Origin: Celoporthe dispersa
Taxonomy: Eukaryota > Ascomycota > Sordariomycetes > Diaporthales > Cryphonectriaceae
Assembly: GCA_016584495.1 (NCBI GenBank)
Contig: WAID01000003.1
Coordinates: 620,001 to 684,000, forward strand
Length of the DNA: 64,000 nt
Direction of reading: 5' to 3'
In this document: piece by piece, positions 57,395 to 64,000 of the stretch
Position numbering within the stretch: the stretch's first letter is position 1
How the letters are laid out: every line of letters starts with the position of its first letter
Made by a program: the position numbers and the translations under genes
Notes under the pieces: model-generated
Seen by the model: only the letters and a program-made list of their open reading frames with translations
Databases searched by the model: none
Told to the model about the DNA's origin: nothing

Positions 57395-58865
57395 GTTGTT
57401 GTATGTGGATGTCGTCGTGGCACAAATGTTGGGAGGGAGGGAGGTTCAGTATTGGGGGAGGATTGTCTTGTTTATGTTGTGTGTCTGGGTACTGTCGTAT
57501 GCAGAATGTCAAAAGGTGTCTGTTCTGGTCTTTTGGAAGTATTAGCCTGAAGGTGGGCTAAAGTGGGAGGGCCTGGTCAATTTGGGCACTGACTGGAGAG
57601 GAGGAGAGAGGCAGAGAGAGAGGGGAGGGGGAGGGGGAATCTTATAGTAGTTAGCCATCACAAGGGTGGCAGTTCACCTTCTTCCTGTGTTGTCGCCGTG
57701 TTGCAGACTGTCTGTCAAGTTGTGGTCGGGATCACATTTGTTCCACGTTACTGACAGTGACGCGTGTCTAGTAACACGGAGGAGGTCACTAATTTGTGCT
57801 GTATCGAGAAAAGTGCTGATTGAGGGGTTGGAAAGACACAGCCCCAGACATAGTATGAAAAGTCGGTCTGGTGGTGGTCAGACCAATGCATCTCTTTTCT
57901 AGTACAAGGCTGCTGGCACCAATCAGTGGAAAGGTGAAAGGCTTGATGCAGCTAGACGGTAGACTTTTGGGAAGACTACAAAGCTTGATGCCGCACCTCG
58001 CATGCACTTCCTGGTAAGGAAGCAGGATCTGACAACCTGTTAAGCATCTGTAGGCTATATGTTGAAATTACATAATCATTGTCCTGGGAGGTCCCTGACT
58101 ACCACCTGCAGGTGCCCTTCCGCCGGCCCGCCTCATATCAGGACCATCATAGAGGCATCATCAAATAATGATGGAAGTCAAGTATGGAGAGCACCTGATC
58201 TTTCAGCCAAGATTCAAGCAGCAGAGTGGTTGTCCAAGGAGGGTGTAAAATGCTTGTGGTCTGTAGGGCAGTCCAGGTGACAAGTATGGGTGATGGTCAA
58301 GCTGCTTTTCCTCCCTGACAGCAAGGTTAATCCACACAACACTGTACAGTTTCTGCATAAAGTGACTACTAGTGTTTTGACTTGGAAGAGAAAAAATTTG
58401 ATATTTCTTTTTGTTTCTAGAAAAGGTGAGCATAGGCTGCACAATAGACCTTGCAGCTAGCTGATTAGGGTGCTGGGGTGATCTCCCACACACAGTACAT
58501 GTTCCCAAGCAGCTCTGTAAGTAAAATTTGCAACAATTCTACATTTTAAGGGTTATGTGCACGCACGTGCCATTTTCTAGATTTTCAGATCCTCGAGTGC
58601 CTTCCTTCCTACTTCTCCTTCTGTCTCCTCCCCCACATGTGTGTTGCGTACTCTAACTTCCCACCTTTTCAACAGTCTTCCAGTCAATACCTCCTCTCAC
58701 CAGTCTTCCAGTCAATACCACCTCTCACCAGTCTTCCAGTCAATACCGCCTCTCACCAGTCTTCCAGTCAATACCGCCTCTCACCAGTCTTCCAGTCGAT
58801 ATTCCTCCCTTTTTATCTGGACATACTCAACCAACAAATACACCTCGAGCCTCAAACCGAACATC
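57395..58865. other. Divergent intergenic region
   Basis: About 1.5 kb between the carotenoid oxygenase (-) and a small hypothetical (+). GA-rich tract at 57600-57640. No gene recognised apart from the 28-bp tandem repeat listed separately. Confidence 0.4.
58673..58805. repeat. 28-bp tandem repeat in leader
   Basis: Four full units of a 28-bp sequence CAGTCTTCCAGTCAATACCN followed by CCTCTCAC, nearly identical, then a diverged partial unit (AGTCGATATTCC). It lies 60-190 bp before the predicted ATG at 58866, probably in the 5' untranslated region. As 28 is not a multiple of 3, the repeat shifts reading frame at each unit, which argues against it being coding. Confidence 0.9.
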
Positions 58866-59570
58866 ATGGCCACTACCCACACCCCCAGCACTCCGTCTTC
58901 GGGTTCAAACCCGCCCTGGCATCTGTCTCGCTTTCTCAACCCGTCTACAGAAGCTTGGAATACCCATGAGTCCCTACTTCTAAAGATGAACTATAAACTG
59001 CGACTTCCTATCCCCCATTCGCGCTGGATCTGGTTTGTTTTCCACCAGATGGACCATTGTCGCACTGCAGATCATCGAGCGGACCTATGGCCAGACGGCC
59101 AGTCCATTTGCAGCCTCGACGAGGCGCGAGCTGTTCTGAAGCACCCGGTTCTCGGTGCCCGCATTCGCCGTGCAGCTCGTATTCTCCTCGAACACGACGG
59201 AGATGCATTCCCCTTCGATCGGCCGGAGGACGTCGAGGCCATCGAGCGCGTGCGGTCCTCTCTGACCATCTTCGAGCTCGCCGCTCTCCACCCCATCTGC
59301 ACCCATAGCTCGCTCGAGCTATCGCAGCTCGGCGACAACGAAGTCTTTTATAAGGTCCTGAAGAATTACTTCCCGCCGCAGCACAATCCCCAGCTGGGCC
59401 ACGAGTACAGAGACCATCTGACGAGAGAGGGTCACAGCCACCGTCACGCCCGCACGGTGAACCGAATCAAGAGGCTGGAGTCACCGGTCGGTACCCAATG
59501 GATGCATGGCAGCAGCTGTGCCTGTAACGAGTCCCAGGAGAGACGCAATGCCAGGTTCGCCTATTATTGA
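58866..59570 (+). CDS. Small hypothetical protein, 234 aa
   Basis: Single exon from ATG 58866; the frame is open further upstream, but that part is the 28-bp repeat. The protein has a Ser/Thr/Pro N-terminus and NYKLRLPIPHSRWIWFVFHQMDH. A helical charged middle follows (SLDEARAVLKHPVLGARIRRAARILLEHDGDAFPFDRPEDVEAI), then a basic His-containing C-terminal end and CACN. No family recognised. No signal peptide. Codon composition looks coding. Confidence 0.6.
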   Translation: MATTHTPSTPSSGSNPPWHLSRFLNPSTEAWNTHESLLLKMNYKLRLPIPHSRWIWFVFHQMDHCRTADHRADLWPDGQSICSLDEARAVLKHPVLGARIRRAARILLEHDGDAFPFDRPEDVEAIERVRSSLTIFELAALHPICTHSSLELSQLGDNEVFYKVLKNYFPPQHNPQLGHEYRDHLTREGHSHRHARTVNRIKRLESPVGTQWMHGSSCACNESQERRNARFAYY

Positions 59571-60252
59571 TAGGCTGCAAATGGGTAAGTCCAATTACCT
59601 TTCTCACACATGGCTTGGTAATGATTATTAACGTTTTTCTCATTGTCTGACTTCAAAAGCACAAGCTAGGGACCGAGTTGCATGTCTAGCCCTATGAGAT
59701 ATTAAGCCTGACGACGAGCGACAAGTAACAGCCGACGAGGAGAAGAAGAGAGAGAGGCAGCCACCAAAAGCTTTACCAAGCTCATGTTGATTAAGATGGG
59801 TTCTTGATATGGAGCAGGTCACCAGGTTCATGTCGATTAAGAGGGGATTATGGACTGATACTTGGTTGACGATGAGCCAGAAGACATGGATGGAAGTTTA
59901 AGAGTTGAGGCACGACACACAAGACTTTGACATTGTCATGCACGGGAAGCAAGGCTGTGGGAACACGGATGCTGGACCAAGTTACAGGCAAGCAAAGGAC
60001 ATGATCAAGTAAAGGGATAACGGACCAACAATGTGTGTTTGTGTGTGTGTTGGGGGACCATCACAGGCTCTGAGAACAAAGATGGAGGAGGACCTTGGTG
60101 CAAGCAATTAAAGGTTTTGTTGAAGAAAGGGAGAAGAGAAAGAACAATTTATGTGGACCATCACAGCCAGGAAGATTCTCCTGGTCAACACATCAAAGTG
60201 CGCAGGACCATGTCCATCCAATAACATTTCGAGTGGATCGCCATCCTCGTCT
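59571..60252. other. Convergent intergenic region
   Basis: No gene recognised between the small hypothetical (+) and the rhamnogalacturonan lyase (-). A short GT run is near 60038-60050. Confidence 0.4.
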
Positions 60253-62257
60253 TTAGTTCTGCCACTCCAAGAAGATGCTATCCCACATGAACCCTCGCCA
60301 TTCCGTATACCTCGTAATGGTAAACCCAATTGTGTTGGTGCCCGCAACAAGCTGCGCAGGATCAATCTCGTACTGGAGAAACCGCCATTCTCCACTGATC
60401 CTGCTGGACCTGTACAGTGCCGGATCGTTGGTCAGCACATCATCGTCCAGTGAGCCCAGCAGGTTCCCGTTGACATCGATGTCCATAGCTTGACTCTGCG
60501 AGTACCCCGCAAGGGACACGCTCAGCAGCGCTGTTCCATTTGCCCCATAACTCGCTAGGTCCGCGGCCTCGATCTCAAATTGGATGGTCCATGTGCCCAA
60601 GTCCGAGATGGCATAGTACCAATCTGTCGACACGTCCGACTCCCCCGATGATAAAGGTCAGATTGGCCGGGCTGAGGGTGGTGATGGCAAACTTGTAGGG
60701 AAGCCCGCCGTTGACGAACTCGGTAGCATTCTTGTCGAAGTCGCCCAGACGGAAGATCTCGGTGCGCCCAGAAGGGAGGGCCCACGCCACATCGCCCAGT
60801 GCCGTTGTCTGCCCTACCTCCACGGCGACGGGGGTCAGTGTTACATTTGTATACACGTCTGCGAGTTCTCCGCCATCGGCCCAGGCGTACAGACCGTACG
60901 AGCCTGTACGAACGTCTGAGAAGGAAAAGGACCCGTCAGAGGCTGCCTGGGTGGTATAGTAGTAGTTGGTGCCCTGGATGAGCGGACGGATGGACGTGTC
61001 CGTATCGCCAAGGAAGACAGATGCACCGGCAGCAGGACGCCCATCGCTCAGGACGAGGGTGCCCGTGATATCGCCGCGGGACTGGTATGCGGTGTTGTTG
61101 AGCCAGGTGTAAGGAAACTTGTCGAGCTCCTGGAGGCGGCGCTGTTCCACGTCCTCCTTGGACCCGTTGTTCTAGATGGACATGAAAAAAGCGCTCAGGT
61201 CAGACATACGATCTGTACAGCGTAGTGTAGGTCGATCGATCTACCCGAGCGGTACGACAGGATCTTGATCTACCGAGGCGGCAATGAAGAGCTCAACTCA
61301 CGAGGTACCACAGCCACGGGCCCCAGATCTTGCCCACTGGAGCGAGTGTATCGTTGCCCACGCGGAAGTGTGACGTGTCTTGGAACACGTTTAGCTGGAC
61401 CGAGTCTCCTGTCGACGACTCTCGATGCACCTATTTTTTTTTCGGTCCCAATATTAGCAAGACGAGCCGGGCCTCGCAGATGAATGATCTGATGACTGAC
61501 CGTCAGAGTCTGGCTGAGCTGGCTGCCGGTAAAGTACTCGGTAGAAGGGTGAATCCACCACGACCCCACGACGTCCGGTCCGTAAATTCCATAAAAGTCC
61601 CTGAAGCGAACAAAGTTGGACCAGTCGTACTTGGTGATGTACGTTCCGTTAGCCAGCTCGAAGGTCTCGTCCTGTACCTCGGTGGCGTTGGCGTAGAGGT
61701 AAAAGGGGGGCAGGATGTCGTCCTTGATGTTGGTGCGGCCGTTGAGGAAGATGTCCGGGTTGAGACGCCACAGCGTGCGGAGGATCTCCATCCATGGCGT
61801 GGCCTTGTTCACCACGTACTGGTAGGCACCCTGGAGATCGTCAAAGACCACCCAGTGCAGGTCTACGTCGGTGGCCGAGAAGGCGATGTCGATGTAGTCG
61901 TCGCCGGTGGCAACGATGGCAGCCGAGGTCCACTCGAGCAGGGTTGCGCCGTCTTGACAGCAGAGAAGTAATATCTAGTCAGCAAAAAGAAGCCCTAGAC
62001 GCGATATTACAACACCCCTCTCACATACCAATGTCGGAGTAGTGGCCGTAGGCAGTGCCGACGAGGTCCTCGCCCGGTAGGATGGAGGAATACAGCTTCG
62101 TGGCATAATTGGGACCCTCGGTGACATTCCACAGATCATTGCCAAACACCCACGTCTGGTTATCGATCTGGGTCAGGAAGGGACCTTTGGCGGCGACGAT
62201 ACTGCTCAAGAGCAGGGAGAGGCCGCAGCCCAGCAGTCGGTGCTGCTTGGAGGCCAT
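60253..62257 (-). CDS. Rhamnogalacturonan lyase, polysaccharide lyase family 4 (one frameshift)
   Basis: Secreted enzyme that splits the rhamnogalacturonan I backbone of pectin by beta-elimination. Exons 62257-62029, 61952-61501, 61430-61302 and 61171-60253, all GT-AG. The N-terminus MASKQHRLLGCGLSLLLSSIVAAKG is a signal peptide. The catalytic beta-sandwich follows, with DLHWVVFDDLQGAYQYVVN, RLNPDIFLNGRTN and DVVGSWWIHPSTEYFTG. Then comes a carboxypeptidase-like Ig domain (RGDITGTLVLSDGRPAAGASVFLGD) and a C-terminal carbohydrate-binding-like domain (DWYYAISDLGTWTIQFEI to GFMWDSIFLEWQN). One extra base in the C5 run at 60642-60646 breaks the frame just before the last domain. Removing it gives 575 residues with consistent phases. 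Likely plant-biomass degrading. Confidence 0.93.
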
Positions 62258-63304
62258 GTTGTAATTACAGCGGCGAGCTCGTTCTTTCAGCGGGGAAACG
62301 GAGGTTCTTCGGAGTTAAGACGATCAGATCTACCATGTAGTGACAGACAGGGGACAACTCTCCAGATGGCATCCTAGGGGAGTCAATGAGTGCTCACCTA
62401 CAGTACTTGCCAAGAGGAAGCTCGACCAGGTCGAAGAAGAGCTCCTGAAGATCATGCAGGGTCCGGCGTATTTAAGGTACGAATTCCCACGTTCCCCTCA
62501 CCATTTCATGGACCTGATCACTACGCGCAACGAGTCCCACCCGGAGCGGTCTGGCTACCGAAAACAGGACAAGACACCTACAAGGATCGATTGCTGTATC
62601 TGCAACCTGCATGGCGTTTGGGCCCACCTGCGTACCATTTCCGCGCATTCTCCATGATCGCAATCAAATGGCGCCATACTTCAACACTGACCATTCCAGG
62701 TGGGAATTGGGACGAACCATCCACCTGCCAGAGTACCCTCTCTCTCTCTTTTTTCTCCCTCTGGAGATGGTGTAGGTTTTCCACCAATGGACATTTCTTC
62801 CGCAGCGTCCACCACACGATGAATTGACGTTGATTTAAGGTTATCGGATGGTGTAAATGATCTTCCTGGCTTTGAGCCAAAAATGTTCTTCTCATATTTT
62901 ATTTGCCGGAGCTTGAGATACTGACTATCTTTCGTGGCGTGTTATTATTTGGCTTCTGTGGCCTCCGAGGGTGCTTGGCTGCGGCTGGCCGCCAAGCGGA
63001 TAATATAAAAAAATAAAAAATAAAAAAATAAAAAGAGAGAGAGAGGTACAGAGAGGGGAAAAGCCCGGGTTGGGGCTCAGCCCCTGTCTTGGCCAGCCCC
63101 CTCCAAGTCAGCTGCCGTGCTAAGTAACCAAAGGTGAACCTCCCCAACACGCAGCCAGTCGCCTACAATGCTTCCTCTTCCTTTTCCTGTCTAGCGGCTG
63201 AGGAACCACCAAGAGATGCTACAACCGACCATCTACTGTACCACGTCGATCCATTTCCTGCAGAGCCACAGCTTTGTCCAAATACCTCGTACAAACTCGT
63301 GGCC
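62258..63304. other. Divergent intergenic region
   Basis: About 1 kb between the pectin lyase gene (-) and the Zn2Cys6 regulator (+). A/T-rich repeat AAAAAATAAAA near 63005-63035. No gene recognised. The arrangement would allow the regulator to control the lyase, which is speculation. Confidence 0.4.
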
Positions 63305-64000
63305 ATGGACTCCCCGAACGAGGTGCCGAGTTCCTACATGGTGCAGTGGGAATCAGGCCATGCAAACGGAGATGCCTCCTCTGCCTCACCTACCGGGAAG
63401 CTCCCAAAAGCTACTGACGAGGCTCCAGAACAGCCACGATACAACCACTCCTGCAATAACTGCCGACACTCGAGGGTCAGATGCTCGGGAGGAAGCCCAT
63501 GCCAGCGCTGTGCCAACATGCCAAACATACCCGCTGCCTGCACTTACAGCATCGCCCAACGAGCTGGCAATCACAATACTGGCAACAGCAGCAGCACTCA
63601 CCATGATGCGGGGCCTGCAGACAGCCTCGCAGCCCAGTTTGGTTCATCGTCATCATCTTGTCCAGTCGCTCCGATCACAATTCTTACGGCGCAGGAGATG
63701 AAGGGCAGAGGACGAGCAAGAGCTGCTGCTGCTGCTGCTGCCGCCGCCCTGGGTCGGGTGCTGCCGCCCGACGACGAAGTCACCACTACGTCAGCACTGA
63801 ACTACGAGCCTTTCAACCCCCCAAACGTGAGTACACACACGTGCCTGCAGGGCAAAACCCTTCCATGACCTGACTAAGTCTGATCCCCAACACAGATGGG
63901 CCACGATGTGGTTGCTCCGTCAGCAATACCCAAGAACGGCCAAGCCCCGTTCACGGGCCAGCCCTCGGCCGGCTCAGGCGATCTCCTAGCGACGATGCCC
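63305..64000 (+). CDS. Zn2Cys6 fungal transcription factor, 3' end outside window
   Basis: Partial gene. The first in-frame ATG is at 63305 (MDSPNEVPSS). A binuclear zinc cluster lies at residues 50-79 with Cys50-x2-Cys53-x6-Cys60-x5-Cys66-x2-Cys69-x9-Cys79, basic residues (RHSRVR) in the DNA-contacting helix position. It is followed by Ser-rich sequence and a poly-Ala run near residues 142-151 encoded by GCT/GCC repeats. A donor GTGAGT at 63827 and acceptor CACAG ending 63895 define an intron; coding resumes MGHDVVAPSA and continues to the window edge. The short spacing and layout resemble AflR-type pathway regulators. No targets can be named. Confidence 0.85.

Noticed and set aside
58898..58915. 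GGGTTCAAACCCG resembling a tRNA B-box arm
   Set aside because: No acceptor, D or anticodon arms around it, and it lies inside a coding frame.

Overview
The window is nuclear DNA of a filamentous ascomycete (Pezizomycotina, most likely a Sordariomycete). The evidence is short GT-AG introns of about 50-130 bp with CTAAC/CTGAC-like branch sites, and fungal-specific families: a UstYa/DUF3328 oxidase, an A-T-R NRPS-like reductase, a fungal CorA-like protein, a fungal PD-(D/E)XK-like protein, an RNA-silencing RdRP, 2EXR-domain proteins, a BtgC-type GH17, a PL4 lyase and a Zn2Cys6 regulator. I found no rRNA, tRNA, CRISPR or prokaryotic features.

Layout. 0-10 kb: photolyase (+), 2EXR/F-box-like hypothetical (-), a large single-exon hypothetical (+), and a multi-exon CorA-like membrane protein (-). 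11.4-21.5 kb: a possible small secondary-metabolism group of UstYa-like oxidase (-), FAD monooxygenase (+) and a 1062-residue adenylation-carrier-reductase enzyme (+). 21.6-27.9 kb: a PD-(D/E)XK-like gene (-) divergent from an RNA-dependent RNA polymerase (+). 28-30 kb: a poorly resolved gene carrying three copies of a 117-133 bp multi-hairpin element with GT..AG ends. 32.7-46 kb: accessory metabolic enzymes, namely a sulfotransferase-like P-loop protein, a second FAD monooxygenase, a hypothetical protein, an AMID/FSP1-like oxidoreductase, an aldo-keto reductase and an epoxide hydrolase. 47-49 kb: cell-wall glucanase. 50-53 kb: a repeat-dominated block with degenerate CTAG-rich repeats followed by an 8-bp satellite that changes unit sequence stepwise while keeping its register. 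53-64 kb: 2EXR protein, carotenoid oxygenase, small hypothetical, rhamnogalacturonan lyase, and the 5' part of a Zn2Cys6 regulator running off the right edge.

Many otherwise well-conserved genes carry single-base frameshifts, often in homopolymer runs: photolyase, CorA-like, UstYa-like, PD-(D/E)XK-like, RdRP, the hairpin-bearing gene, the second monooxygenase, the 36.8 kb hypothetical, the AMID-like gene and the PL4 lyase. Other long genes are perfectly open. I read this mainly as base-calling or assembly error rather than mass pseudogenisation, so CDS spans below are gene spans and breaks are flagged in each entry.

The most unusual signals are (1) the three-copy multi-hairpin element with paired compensatory changes in its main stem, which could be an introner-like mobile intron, (2) the register-locked 8-bp satellite, and (3) the UstYa/FMO/A-T-R gene group.
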